A DNA stretch of 64,000 nt from Streptomyces bacillaris (GTDB lineage: Bacteria; Actinomycetota; Actinomycetes; Streptomycetales; Streptomycetaceae). The translations under genes and the position numbers were made by a program. The notes below the pieces were generated by a model. That model saw only the letters and a program-made list of their open reading frames with translations, did no database searches and had not been told where the DNA came from. Where the stretch lies: contig NZ_CP029378.1 in NCBI RefSeq assembly GCF_003268675.1, positions 4,650,001 to 4,714,000 of the forward strand. Reading direction: 5' to 3'. Below, one piece after another: positions 34,851-43,053 of the stretch; position 1 is the stretch's first letter; every line of letters starts with the position of its first letter.

Positions 34851-35216
34851 TCAGCCCTCCAGGGCCAGCAGCTCCACCAGCAGTGTGAGCGGGACCGCCG
34901 AGAGCCTTCTGAGCCGCAGACCCCGCGTCGTACAGCGCTCCAGCAGTGCGTCCGCGGCCCGTTCGGACTCGGTGAGCGTGAGGTGGGAGAGGAAGAGCAC
35001 CGCGTCCAGGCAGAGCGCGGCGTCCCGCGGGGGTGCCGGGCCGGACGGCCGGGGCGCCGGGCCGGACGGCCGGGGCGCCGGGCCGGACGGCCGGGAGGGC
35101 TGGACGTAGATGTGCTCCACCCCGTCCCCGGGAAGGGCCGCCCTGGACAGCAGACCTCGTACGTCGGCGGGGGAGAGGCGGGCGGCGGATTCCAGCCGGA
35201 TGTCTACGAGGTACAC
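34851..35216 (-). CDS. Small hypothetical protein with internal seven-residue repeats
   Basis: The 121-residue product begins MYLVDIRLESAARLSPADVRGLLSRAAL, contains three PSGPAPR-type heptads in the middle (from the 21-bp DNA repeat at 35035-35097), and ends with a Leu-rich helix. GTG 35216 follows GGGAG at about 4-5 nt. The two flanking parts look like halves of a small alpha/beta domain, with the heptads as a flexible linker. It is minus strand, upstream of the SARP pair, and divergent from the LuxR-type gene. No function can be given. Confidence 0.6.
   Translation of the reverse strand: MYLVDIRLESAARLSPADVRGLLSRAALPGDGVEHIYVQPSRPSGPAPRPSGPAPRPSGPAPPRDAALCLDAVLFLSHLTLTESERAADALLERCTTRGLRLRRLSAVPLTLLVELLALEG
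35035..35097. repeat. Three 21-bp tandem copies inside a coding region
   Basis: Copies at 35035-35055, 35056-35076 and 35077-35097 are identical except for the last bases. Each starts GCCGGGCCGGACGG. The unit is a whole number of codons, so copy-number change keeps the frame of the 121-residue gene. Confidence 0.9.
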
Positions 35217-35434
35217 GGCGCTCCCGCCCCGTGGGAGGGGGCGGACGCCCGGTGCGGCTCTGCCGTAGTCCGCCTCCGGCCTGCGCGGACGCCTGCCCGC
35301 GCCCCAGCGCCGCCGCGGCCTACGCTGTCCAGAACCGGCCATGGCGTATATTCTTCGCCCGCATCCGCGTCCGTGACCACGCGCGTGGAAGCGCTGTGCG
35401 GTGCGACCCACCGCCGCTCTGGGGGAGGGGAACC

Positions 35435-36427
35435 ATGCTCGGTCGACTGGGGATCGGCCCGGATGAGGAAGCGGTCTACCGCGTCATGCTCAAGGACGGG
35501 CCGGGAGCCGTCGCCGGGCTCGCCGAGGCCCTGGGGTGGCCCGAGGAGCGGGCGCGTTCCGCACTGGACCGGCTGGCCGCGCTCTCCCTCGTACGGCCTT
35601 CGGCGGACGGCGGGCCGGGGCGTCCGGTCGACCCGGAGGTGGGACTGGCGTCGCTGCTCGCCGGCCAGGAGACCGAACTCCTGGAGAAGGAACGGCAGAT
35701 CAAAGCCAGCCGGATCGCCATGGCCGGGCTGCTCGCGGACATCCGTGCCACCGGGCAGGGCGTCTCCGAGGTGCAGAAGCTGCGGTCCCTGGACCAGATC
35801 CAGTCGAAGATCGAGCATCTGGCCGGGACCTGTACGAGCGAGATCGCCGCGTTCGTCCCCGGCGGGGGCCAGAGCGAGGAGCACCTGGAGGCGGCCCGGC
35901 CGCTGGACACCTCGACCAGCGACCGGGGGGTACGCCTGCGGTACATCTTCCTCGACAGCTGCCGCAACTCCCCCGCGACCAGGGAGTACGTGGCCTGGTT
36001 GGGGGAGCGCGGAGGGCTGGTGCGCACGGTGCCCCGGCTGCCGCTGCGCATGCTCATCTACGACCGCAGCCGGGCGATCGTGCCGATGGACGCCACCGCC
36101 GCGGACCAGGGGGCGCTGGTGCTCGACGGCACCGGGGCGCTGACCGGTCTGCTCGCCCTCTTCGAGCAGACCTGGCAGCAGGCGAAGCCGCTCGGGGAGA
36201 GCGCGGCCGAGGTGACGGCCGGTCGGGGCGGTGCCCTGAGCCCCCCGGAGCGGGCCGTGCTCGATCTGCTCACGGAAGGGTTCACCGACGAGGCCATCGC
36301 CCGCCAACTCGGCGTCTCCGTACGGACCGTACGGCGTGTCACCGCCGATCTGATGCATCGGCTGGGGGCGCGCAGCCGCTTCGAGGCGGGGGTGCTCGCC
36401 ACCACGAAGGGCTGGGTGACCGTGTGA
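35435..36427 (+). CDS. LuxR-family regulator with TrmB-like N-terminal domain
   Basis: The 330-residue protein starts with a TrmB-like winged helix (GIGPDEEAVYRVMLKDGPGAVAGLAEALGW), followed by a coiled coil (about 75-115, EKERQIKASRIAMAGLLADI), a middle sensory domain and a C-terminal LuxR HTH (about 265-325; LSPPERAVLDLLTEGFTDEAIARQLGVSVRTVRR). This type is frequent in Streptomyces biosynthetic loci. ATG 35435 follows GGGGGAGGGG. It converges on the frameshifted decarboxylase gene and is divergent from the 121-residue gene. There is no receiver domain, so control is presumably by a ligand. Confidence 0.88.
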   Translation: MLGRLGIGPDEEAVYRVMLKDGPGAVAGLAEALGWPEERARSALDRLAALSLVRPSADGGPGRPVDPEVGLASLLAGQETELLEKERQIKASRIAMAGLLADIRATGQGVSEVQKLRSLDQIQSKIEHLAGTCTSEIAAFVPGGGQSEEHLEAARPLDTSTSDRGVRLRYIFLDSCRNSPATREYVAWLGERGGLVRTVPRLPLRMLIYDRSRAIVPMDATAADQGALVLDGTGALTGLLALFEQTWQQAKPLGESAAEVTAGRGGALSPPERAVLDLLTEGFTDEAIARQLGVSVRTVRRVTADLMHRLGARSRFEAGVLATTKGWVTV

Positions 36428-36517
36428 CCGTCGTCGGCCGCTCACGTCCGCCGACCTCCGACCTGTCACCTGCGTCCCCGATCCGGTTGCTCCTGTTCCG
36501 AAGAGTGGCAGCGGCTT

Positions 36518-37551
36518 CTACATTTCCTCTGCACCGGCGAGCTGGAGGTCCTCCAGGGGGCTCCCGGGGCGCAGACCCTCCAGGGGCGCCCCCGGCCGCA
36601 GGTCCTCCGGCGCGCTCTCCGGGCGGGTGCGGAACCAGTCGATCGTGGCGGTCAGGCCGCGCTCCGTGGTGAACTCCGCCGCCCAGCCCAGCTCTTCACG
36701 TGCCTTCGTGGTGTCGGGGCGGCGGATCGACGGGTCGTCCGTGGGGCGCGGTACGTGCACGATGCCGGATGCGGAACCGGTGAGTTCCCGGATCCACTCG
36801 GCGAGCCGGAGGACCGATATCTCTTCCTGGTTACCGAGGTTGACCGGGCCCGCCAGCTCCGATTCCGTCATCCGTACGATGCCGTCGACCAGGTCGGGCA
36901 CGAAGCAGAGGGAGCGCGTCTGGGAGCCGTCGCCGGCCACGGTGATCGGCTGCCCGGCCAGCGCCTGCCGGATGAAGGTGGGCACCGCGCGGCCGTCGTG
37001 GGCGCGCATTCGGGGCCCGTACGTGTTGAAGATCCGGACGATTCCGGTGTCGGTGCCGTACGTACGCCGGTAGGCCATCGTGATCGCTTCCGCGTACCGC
37101 TTGGCCTCGTCGTACACCGAGCGCGGCCCGACCGGGTTGACGTTGCCCCAGTAGCTCTCCGGCTGCGGGTGCACCAGTGGGTCGCCGTACGTCTCCGAGG
37201 TGGACGCCAGGACGAACCGCGCGCCCTTCTCCCGGGCCAGGTCCAGCAGGTGCCGGGTGCCCTCGGAGCCCACCCGCAGGGTTTCCAGGGGTAGTTGGTG
37301 GTAGTCGACCGGGGAGGCGGGCGAGGCGAGGTTGATCACGGCGTCGACCGGGCCCTCGACGGTCTGCGGGCCCGCCGTGACATCGGCCTCGATCAGCCGG
37401 AACGCGTCGCCCAGCAGATGGGCCACGTTCTCGGGGAGCCCGTGACGAAGTTGTCGACGCAGAGGACCCGCCAGCCGTCCGAGAGCAGCCTTTCGCACAG
37501 ATGCGATCCCAGGAATCCCGCTCCGCCGGCCACCACCGCTGTTCTCGTCAT
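36518..37551 (-). pseudogene. UDP-glucuronate decarboxylase (UDP-xylose synthase)-like gene with a one-base frameshift
   Basis: ATG 37551 opens MTRTAVVAGGAGFLGSHLCERLL, the Rossmann start of extended SDRs, and continues to NFVTGSP. The remainder, from ENVAHLLG through STSETYGDP, the Y-x3-K pair in SVYDEAKRYAEA and GIVRIFNTYGPRM, lies in another frame to TAG 36518. One extra C in the run at 37433-37436 joins them into a 344-residue enzyme of normal size. These motifs match UDP-glucuronate decarboxylases, one step after UDP-glucose dehydrogenase. AAGGA precedes the start. The C-terminal tail carries two LEGLRPGSPLEDL-like repeats. Confidence 0.8.
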
Positions 37552-37697
37552 CGTCCTTCTTCTCCCTTTCATCCGCACAGACTCCGTCATGCGCACGAGA
37601 TTTACGCGGCGGAGTTCCATGAGTCCCCCGCTTCTTCTGGGATTTGACCGCAAGGAAACGACTCCCGCAAGCCTGGGTATTTCACGGAGCCGTGGTC

Positions 37698-37765
37698 GTG
37701 TGAGTTCCTCATACGGGATGTGAGAAGTTCACACCCGGTCGGCGGATGGCTTCCTCATGCGTAAT
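37698..37765. promoter_or_regulatory. Inverted and direct repeats upstream of the halogenase-like gene
   Basis: The 347-bp divergent spacer (37552-37898) has no gene but contains TGTGA-GAAGT-TCACA (37719-37733) and the direct repeat TTCCTCATACG (37705) and TTCCTCATGCG (37751). They are about 46 bp apart, and the region is AT-richer than its surroundings. These are candidate activator sites, possibly for the SARP or LuxR-type protein of this locus. No confident -10/-35 was found. Confidence 0.4.
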
Positions 37766-37898
37766 CGGTGAGCCCGGCACTACCGGGGCCGTCGCGCTCT
37801 CGTGAGACTCGAGGGGTCAACAGCGGAGACGGACAGGGCGGCACAGTGGGGCCGCGTTTCCGGAATTCCGCAGCGCCTGATTCGAGGGGAAGTCCACC

Positions 37899-38654
37899 GT
37901 GTCGCAGAACAGCATCACCGCCGAGAACGTGGAAGAGCTGATCGCGAAGAACATCGCGGAGCGGTTCGCCGACGACCACGAGGTGCTCGGGCTCTCCCAG
38001 CACTTCCGCCGCGAGGGGTACGTCAAGCTCCCCGGCCTGGTGTCCCCGGAGGTCTTCGAGGCGGTCGCCGCCGAGACCCACGAGCTGATCGACACCCACC
38101 AGAAGCGCATCGACATCCGGCTCAAGGAGACCGGTGACTCCCCGCGCTACATGTCCACGGTCGGCCAGAGGGCCATCGCCACGGACGGCTCGCTGATCCC
38201 GGCCGTCTACGAGTCCCCCGCGCTCAAGGAGTTCCTCTCCCGCCTGGCGAAGGAGGAGGTCATGAGCTGCCCGTGGGACGAGGAGAAGTACATCATCACC
38301 CGCCAGCACCAGAAGGGTGACACCCACGGCTGGCACTGGGGCGACTTCTCCTTCACCGTCATCTGGCTGATCGAGGCCCCGTCGCTGGAGTACGGCGGCA
38401 TGCTCCAGTGCATCCCGCACACCGACTGGAACAAGGACGACCCGCGCGTCCAGGAGTACCTCCAGAAGCACCCCATCCGCAGCTACGGCCACGCCAGGGG
38501 CGAGCTGTACCTGCTGCGATCGGACACCACGCTGCACCGCACGGTCCCGCTGAACGCCGACAAGACCCGCATCATCCTCAACACCTGCTGGGCCAGCCGC
38601 GCGGACCAGGAGAAGGCGGCCACGCACGAGACCATGAACGCGATGTTCGACTGA
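37899..38654 (+). CDS. Fe(II)/2-oxoglutarate enzyme of the BesD amino-acid radical halogenase type
   Basis: The 251-residue protein has the 2-oxoglutarate cupin fold. The iron facial triad is H146-x-G148...H213: the usual Asp/Glu is Gly, which in radical halogenases leaves room for chloride. Using BesD (lysine 4-chlorinase) residue numbers from memory, R74, E120, H134, H137, G139, D140, H204 and N219 match R83, E129, H143, H146, G148, D149, H213 and N228 at a constant offset of nine; T221 becomes C230. R224 probably binds 2-oxoglutarate. The likely reaction is chlorination of a free amino acid, perhaps lysine. GTG 37899 follows GAGGGGA. The glycosyltransferase operon starts 85 bp on. Confidence 0.82.
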   Translation: MSQNSITAENVEELIAKNIAERFADDHEVLGLSQHFRREGYVKLPGLVSPEVFEAVAAETHELIDTHQKRIDIRLKETGDSPRYMSTVGQRAIATDGSLIPAVYESPALKEFLSRLAKEEVMSCPWDEEKYIITRQHQKGDTHGWHWGDFSFTVIWLIEAPSLEYGGMLQCIPHTDWNKDDPRVQEYLQKHPIRSYGHARGELYLLRSDTTLHRTVPLNADKTRIILNTCWASRADQEKAATHETMNAMFD

Positions 38655-38738
38655 CCCGGAATCGGGACCGAGAACGGGACCGGAAAAAGGAACCGGAAGA
38701 CGGAACCGGAACCGGACGCGAGCAGAGGACGACGGACG

Positions 38739-39749
38739 ATGGTCAGGATGCCTGCCACGCTTTCCATTACCGCGATGGTGCCCTGTTTCAACGAGGAGGA
38801 ATGCATAGAGCAGGCATACCTGCGCATCAAGGAGGAGGTGTATCCGTACGGGGACGCCGAAATACTCTTCGTCGACGACGGCAGCACGGACGGCACCCTC
38901 TCCATCATCAAGCGGATCGCCGCCCACGACCCCCGCGTCAGCTATATCTCGTTCGCCCGTAATTTCGGACTCGAATCGGCTTTCACCGCCGGATTTTCGT
39001 ACGCGTCGAAGGAATGGACCGTACAGCTCGACGCCGACCTCCAGTCACCGCCCGCCGAGATCCACAAGCTCACCCGCAGGGCCGTGGAGGGCGACTACGA
39101 CGCGGTGTTCGCGATCCGCACCGGCCGGCAGGACCCCTGGTACCGCCGACTGGGCACGGTCGGCCACCAGGCCATCGCCACCCGCATCCTCGGCATCGAA
39201 CTCCCGGTCCACGCCTCGGTGTTCCGGGTGGTCCGCACGGTGGTGGCCCGCAAGGTCGCGGACTGCAGGGTCAGCACGCCCTACTTCCTCGCCACCCTCC
39301 CGCTGATCGGCGCGCGGTACACCACGGTGGAGACCGCGCACGCACCGCGCGCGGCCGGGCGGGCCAAGTGGTCGCTGGGGAAGCTGTTCCGGCACGCCGT
39401 CGACCTCTTCGTCGGCTTCTCCTACCGGCCGCTCACCCTCATCCACCTCGCGGCCCTGGGCGCGGCGGGCGCGGCCCTGGCCCTGGCGGCGGCCGGCAGC
39501 GGGCTCCAGCCGCTCGCGCTGGCCTCCGTCCTGCTGCACACGGCGCAACTGGGCGCCCTCGCCCTGCTCGCCCGCTACCTGGTGCGCATCATGCGCGGCA
39601 GCGCCGGGCTCCCGCGCTACCAGATCCGCGAGGCCAACGTGCCGGTACGGCCGGGGGACCACCTCTACGCCGACCCCCACGCCCATCGGAACGAGTCCAC
39701 CGGCCGGGCGGCGCCCGCGCCGCTGCTCCAGACAGGGAACCTGCCATGA
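38739..39749 (+). CDS. GtrB/ArnC-like family 2 glycosyltransferase
   Basis: The 336-residue enzyme should move a nucleotide-activated sugar onto polyprenyl phosphate at the inner face of the membrane. The GT-A core shows AMVPCFNEEECIEQAY, FVDDGSTDGT and the metal-binding LDADLQSPP; AGFSYAS and GRAKWSLGKLF are typical of the DPM1/GtrB group. Two TM helices lie at about 230-280 (LTLIHLAALGAAGAALALAAA and a second). It opens the seven-gene operon; ATG 38739 has GAGG 9 nt upstream. Its TGA overlaps the ATP-grasp start (ATGA). Confidence 0.9.
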   Translation: MVRMPATLSITAMVPCFNEEECIEQAYLRIKEEVYPYGDAEILFVDDGSTDGTLSIIKRIAAHDPRVSYISFARNFGLESAFTAGFSYASKEWTVQLDADLQSPPAEIHKLTRRAVEGDYDAVFAIRTGRQDPWYRRLGTVGHQAIATRILGIELPVHASVFRVVRTVVARKVADCRVSTPYFLATLPLIGARYTTVETAHAPRAAGRAKWSLGKLFRHAVDLFVGFSYRPLTLIHLAALGAAGAALALAAAGSGLQPLALASVLLHTAQLGALALLARYLVRIMRGSAGLPRYQIREANVPVRPGDHLYADPHAHRNESTGRAAPAPLLQTGNLP

Positions 39750-41020
39750 CAAAGCCTCACATCCTCGTGCTGGGCGGCGGCGAGGACCAGCTGCCCGCCT
39801 ACCACGCGGCCCGTCGGCTCGGGTACGGAGTCGTCGGCGTCGACCAGCGCCCGCACGCGCTCGGCGCCTCGGCCGCCGACCTGTTCCTCTGCATGACCAC
39901 CCGGGCCCCCGAGCGGATCGCCGCCATGGTCGGCCACCTCGACATCGCCGCGGTGATCTCCCCGGCGAGCGACGCCGCCCAGGAGTCGGTGGCCGAGCTG
40001 AGCCGACTGCTGGGGACCCCGTACCGGCCGGCCCCGGACGCGGTCCGGGCCTCGGTCGACAAGGGGTACTTCCACGAGGTGCTGGAGGGGCTCGGGCTGC
40101 CCACCTACGCCTACGTCCAGTCCGCGGACCCGGTGGAGCTGCGCCTCGCCGCCGCCGCGCTGCCCCTTCCCGTGATCGTGAAGCCGAGCGACTCCTCGGG
40201 GAGCAAGGGCGTCCAGGTCGTCGCCTACCAGGCCGCGCTGCCGGAGGCCGTCGCCGAGGCCCGTACGTACTCCTTCTCCGGCGAGGTGATCGTCGAGGAG
40301 ATGCTGCTCGGCCGCCACCTCTCCGCCGAGGCCTTCCTCCGCGACGCCAAGCTGGCGACCATCGCGGTCACCGAGCGCTCCACCACCGGAGCGCCCCACA
40401 TGATCACCACCGGCCACATGGTCCCGGCCGAACTGGCCCCGGTCACCGAGATCGCCCTGCGCTCCATGGTGATGGACATCTGCGGTGCGCTCGGCCACAC
40501 GGACGGGCCGGTCAACTTCGACTTCGTGGTGGACCGCACCGAGGAGATCCGCTTCATCGAGATGGGCGCCCGGCTCGGCGGCAACGGAATGCCCCTGCTC
40601 GTCCGGCACGCGTACGGCATCGACACCTACGAGGCCGCACTCCGTCTGGCGCTCGGGCTCCCCTTCGAACTCCAGGCCCGTCACGACAAGAAGACGGCGC
40701 TCCAGATCCTGACCACCGACACCGACGGCATCCTGCGCGCCGTCGAGGGCGCCGACGAGGTCCGTGCCCTGCTGGAGACGGCCGAGCTGAGGATCTTCCC
40801 GACCCCCGGCAGCCGCGTACGGCGCTACACCCAGGCGGGTCACAAGCTCGGATATCTGCTGCTGGTCGCCGACACCTACGCGGAGCTCCGGGAGGCCCAG
40901 ACCAGGGCCAAGTCCCTGCTCCGCTTCGAGGTGGAGCCCGACGCGCCCGCCGCTCCCGAACCGGCCGACGCGCCCGCCGCCACCCCCATTCGTGCCGAAC
41001 TGCTTACGGAGAAGCGTTGA
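39746..41020 (+). CDS. ATP-grasp ligase (carboxylate-amine or -thiol ligase type)
   Basis: The 424-residue protein is a full ATP-grasp enzyme: a pre-ATP-grasp Rossmann domain (HILVLGGGEDQLPAYHAARRLG), the ATP lysine in PVIVKPSDSSGSKGV, the adenine turn EVIVEEMLLGRHLSAEAFL and the Mg site FIEMGARLGGNGMPLL. These ligases join an acyl phosphate to an amine or another nucleophile; the group includes amino-acid ligases. In this locus it could couple the modified amino acid or an acid. It overlaps both neighbours (ATGA upstream, TTGA downstream). The C-terminal tail (about 400-424) is Pro/Ala-rich. Confidence 0.88.
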   Translation: MTKPHILVLGGGEDQLPAYHAARRLGYGVVGVDQRPHALGASAADLFLCMTTRAPERIAAMVGHLDIAAVISPASDAAQESVAELSRLLGTPYRPAPDAVRASVDKGYFHEVLEGLGLPTYAYVQSADPVELRLAAAALPLPVIVKPSDSSGSKGVQVVAYQAALPEAVAEARTYSFSGEVIVEEMLLGRHLSAEAFLRDAKLATIAVTERSTTGAPHMITTGHMVPAELAPVTEIALRSMVMDICGALGHTDGPVNFDFVVDRTEEIRFIEMGARLGGNGMPLLVRHAYGIDTYEAALRLALGLPFELQARHDKKTALQILTTDTDGILRAVEGADEVRALLETAELRIFPTPGSRVRRYTQAGHKLGYLLLVADTYAELREAQTRAKSLLRFEVEPDAPAAPEPADAPAATPIRAELLTEKR

Positions 41021-41688
41021 CCACGCTCCGGCGCCATGCGCCCTTCCTGATCCTGGCCGGGCTCGCCCTCGCCTTCGCGTCCGTCGTGTGGTTCGTGATG
41101 CCGCACGACCGCGAGGTCAAGAGCCTCGGCATCATGCTCTTCAAGCTGGTGCCCTTCGTCCTCGCCACCGAGGCGCTCGCCCAGCTCGACCCCGAGTGGG
41201 CCCAGAAGCTCAGACTGCACCTCTTCGCGCCGCTGTGCTTCATGCTCTACTTCCTCTACTTCGTGCCGAAGATCTTCTTCCACGCGGAGAACCACCCCGA
41301 GCTCTACTACTACGTCCTGACGCTGACGCCCTTCCTGATCCTGACCTTCCTCTTCTGCTTCCGGATCGGCGGTGGCGCCGCGCACCTGGTGCGCAGGCTC
41401 GGCTACGCGATGCTGCTGATCATGCTCTCGGGCCTGGAGGACCTCGCGTACCTCACGATCAACGAGCACACCGACCCGCAGTGGCAGACCATCCCCGAGG
41501 TGTGGACCTGGGCCTCCCACATGACGGTCCGGCTCGGCCACCCGGCCAGCAAGTACGAGGCGTTCGCCCTGATCATCACCCATGTCGTGCTCGCCCTGTT
41601 CGTGCTGCTCGCCCCGACCCGCTGGTTCGCCGCGCTCGGCCGCCTCGTCCCGCGCCGCCGTTCCGCCGTGTCCGGCACCACCGCCTGA
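41017..41688 (+). CDS. Six-TM membrane protein of unknown function
   Basis: The 223-residue product has about six TM helices (about 9-28, 38-56, 68-86, 98-118, 127-147 and 181-204) with conserved-looking charged residues in loops (DREVKS, HAENHPELYYY, NEHTDPQWQ). No family is recognised. Translation probably begins at TTG 41017, overlapping the ATP-grasp TGA (TTGA). It is the third gene of the operon, with 30 bp to the PaaK-like gene. It may be a lipid or intermediate membrane-modifying enzyme, or part of the exporter. Confidence 0.7.
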   Translation: MTTLRRHAPFLILAGLALAFASVVWFVMPHDREVKSLGIMLFKLVPFVLATEALAQLDPEWAQKLRLHLFAPLCFMLYFLYFVPKIFFHAENHPELYYYVLTLTPFLILTFLFCFRIGGGAAHLVRRLGYAMLLIMLSGLEDLAYLTINEHTDPQWQTIPEVWTWASHMTVRLGHPASKYEAFALIITHVVLALFVLLAPTRWFAALGRLVPRRRSAVSGTTA

Positions 41689-41718
41689 CGGCCCGCCCGC
41701 AGAAGGGGAGTCGACGAG

Positions 41719-43053
41719 ATGTTCCTCCGAGAGGCCTGGTACGTGCCCGTCACGTTCGCCCGGCAGTACGGGTCCCGGCGCGCCCTGCGCCGCCGCCAGC
41801 TCAGCCTGCTGAACCGGATGCTGGCCCACGCCGGGACCCGGGTCCCGTACTACCGGGAGCGCCCCGACTACCGCACCGGGCGACTGCGTTCCCTCGCCGA
41901 GGTCGCGAAGCTGCCGGTCATCGACAAGGAGGTCCTGCGGGACCGGCCCCTGGAGGAGCTTCTCGCGGACGGGGCGGAGCCCGGCGCCCTGCCCACCTTC
42001 CGCACCAGCGGGTCCACCGGGCGGCGGGTCACCGTCGTCCACGACCACCACAGCCACGACTACCACCTGGCCTCCTGCGTACGCCGGTTCCTGGCGACCG
42101 GGCGCTACCGGCCCACCGACCGGCTCTCGCACATCCGGCCCTTCGCACCGCCCTCGCGCGGCTACCAGAAGGCCGGGCTGTTCCGCCGCCACGTCCTGCT
42201 CACCGACCGGCCGATGGACGAGATCAAGGCCGAACTGCTCGCCGCCCGGCCGCAGGTCGTCATCGGCTACCCGGTCCATCTGCGGGCCCTGCTGAGGGCG
42301 TTGGACCCGGACGAACTCGCCGCCCTGCGCACCACGCTGAAGCTGGTGATGACCGAGTCCGAACTGCTCGTTCCGGACCACCGGGCCCTGCTGGAAAGGG
42401 AGTTCGGGGCGCCCGTGCACGACGAGTACTCCGCCTTCGAGGTGCTCAACATCGCCTACGAGTGCCGGTACCAACGGGCCCACCTCGCGGAGGACCGGCT
42501 GCTCGTGGAGATCCTCGGCCCGGACGGGGACCCGCTGCCCGACGGGGCGGAGGGGCGGGTGGTGGTGACCGCGTTCATGGAGCGCGCGATGCCGCTGATC
42601 CGCTACGACCTGGGCGACGTGGGCCGGATCGACACCCGGCCGTGCCCGTGCGGGCGCCGCTTCAGGACCCTGCGGCTGACGGCGGGCCGCGTCAACGACG
42701 CCGTCACTCTGCCCACCGGGCGCCAGCTGTACCCGGACACGTTCCTGCACCTGGCCGCGACCTTCCCCGGCATCGCGGAGTGCGGTGTGGTGCAGGACCG
42801 GACGGGCGCGGTGCGGCTCCACGTCGTACCGGACGGGGAACCCTCCGCCGGTGAGTGGGACGAGCTGACCGCGCGGGTCAGGGAACGGCTGCTCGCCGTC
42901 GCCGGCTGCGACTTCCCGCTGGAGGTGGCCAGGGCTTCGAGCGTCGAGATCACGGCGGGCGGCAAGGGCCGCTTCGTCACCTCCGAGGTGACGGCGCCCG
43001 CTCTCCCCGACGCGGCGGCGGCCTCCGGGCCCGGCCGCCCCGCGCCCGCATGA
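41719..43053 (+). CDS. PaaK/CapK-like adenylate-forming enzyme
   Basis: The 444-residue protein belongs to the phenylacetate-CoA ligase/coenzyme F390 synthetase superfamily. VPYYRERPDY is the N-terminal signature, TFRTSGSTGRRVTV the P-loop, EYSAFEVLNIAYEC the adenine region, and AMPLIRYDLGDVGRI the hinge aspartate. C-P-C (RPCPCGRRF) is a common zinc or turn feature. The C-terminal lysine is probably in AGGKGRFVTSE. It activates a carboxylic acid as the adenylate, for a thioester or amide. GGGGAG lies 7 nt before ATG 41719. It overlaps the Wzx gene. The acid is unknown. Confidence 0.88.
   Translation: MFLREAWYVPVTFARQYGSRRALRRRQLSLLNRMLAHAGTRVPYYRERPDYRTGRLRSLAEVAKLPVIDKEVLRDRPLEELLADGAEPGALPTFRTSGSTGRRVTVVHDHHSHDYHLASCVRRFLATGRYRPTDRLSHIRPFAPPSRGYQKAGLFRRHVLLTDRPMDEIKAELLAARPQVVIGYPVHLRALLRALDPDELAALRTTLKLVMTESELLVPDHRALLEREFGAPVHDEYSAFEVLNIAYECRYQRAHLAEDRLLVEILGPDGDPLPDGAEGRVVVTAFMERAMPLIRYDLGDVGRIDTRPCPCGRRFRTLRLTAGRVNDAVTLPTGRQLYPDTFLHLAATFPGIAECGVVQDRTGAVRLHVVPDGEPSAGEWDELTARVRERLLAVAGCDFPLEVARASSVEITAGGKGRFVTSEVTAPALPDAAAASGPGRPAPA

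Noticed and set aside
37899..38654. A simple proline or lysine hydroxylase
   Set aside because: The Gly at position 148 in place of Asp/Glu removes the third iron ligand needed for the ordinary hydroxylase site; it stays possible only if activity tests show it.
40876..42822. A 648-codon minus frame under the PaaK-like gene
   Set aside because: It is Gly/Val/Arg-rich shadow sequence without a start site; the plus-strand PaaK, membrane and ATP-grasp motifs are clear.
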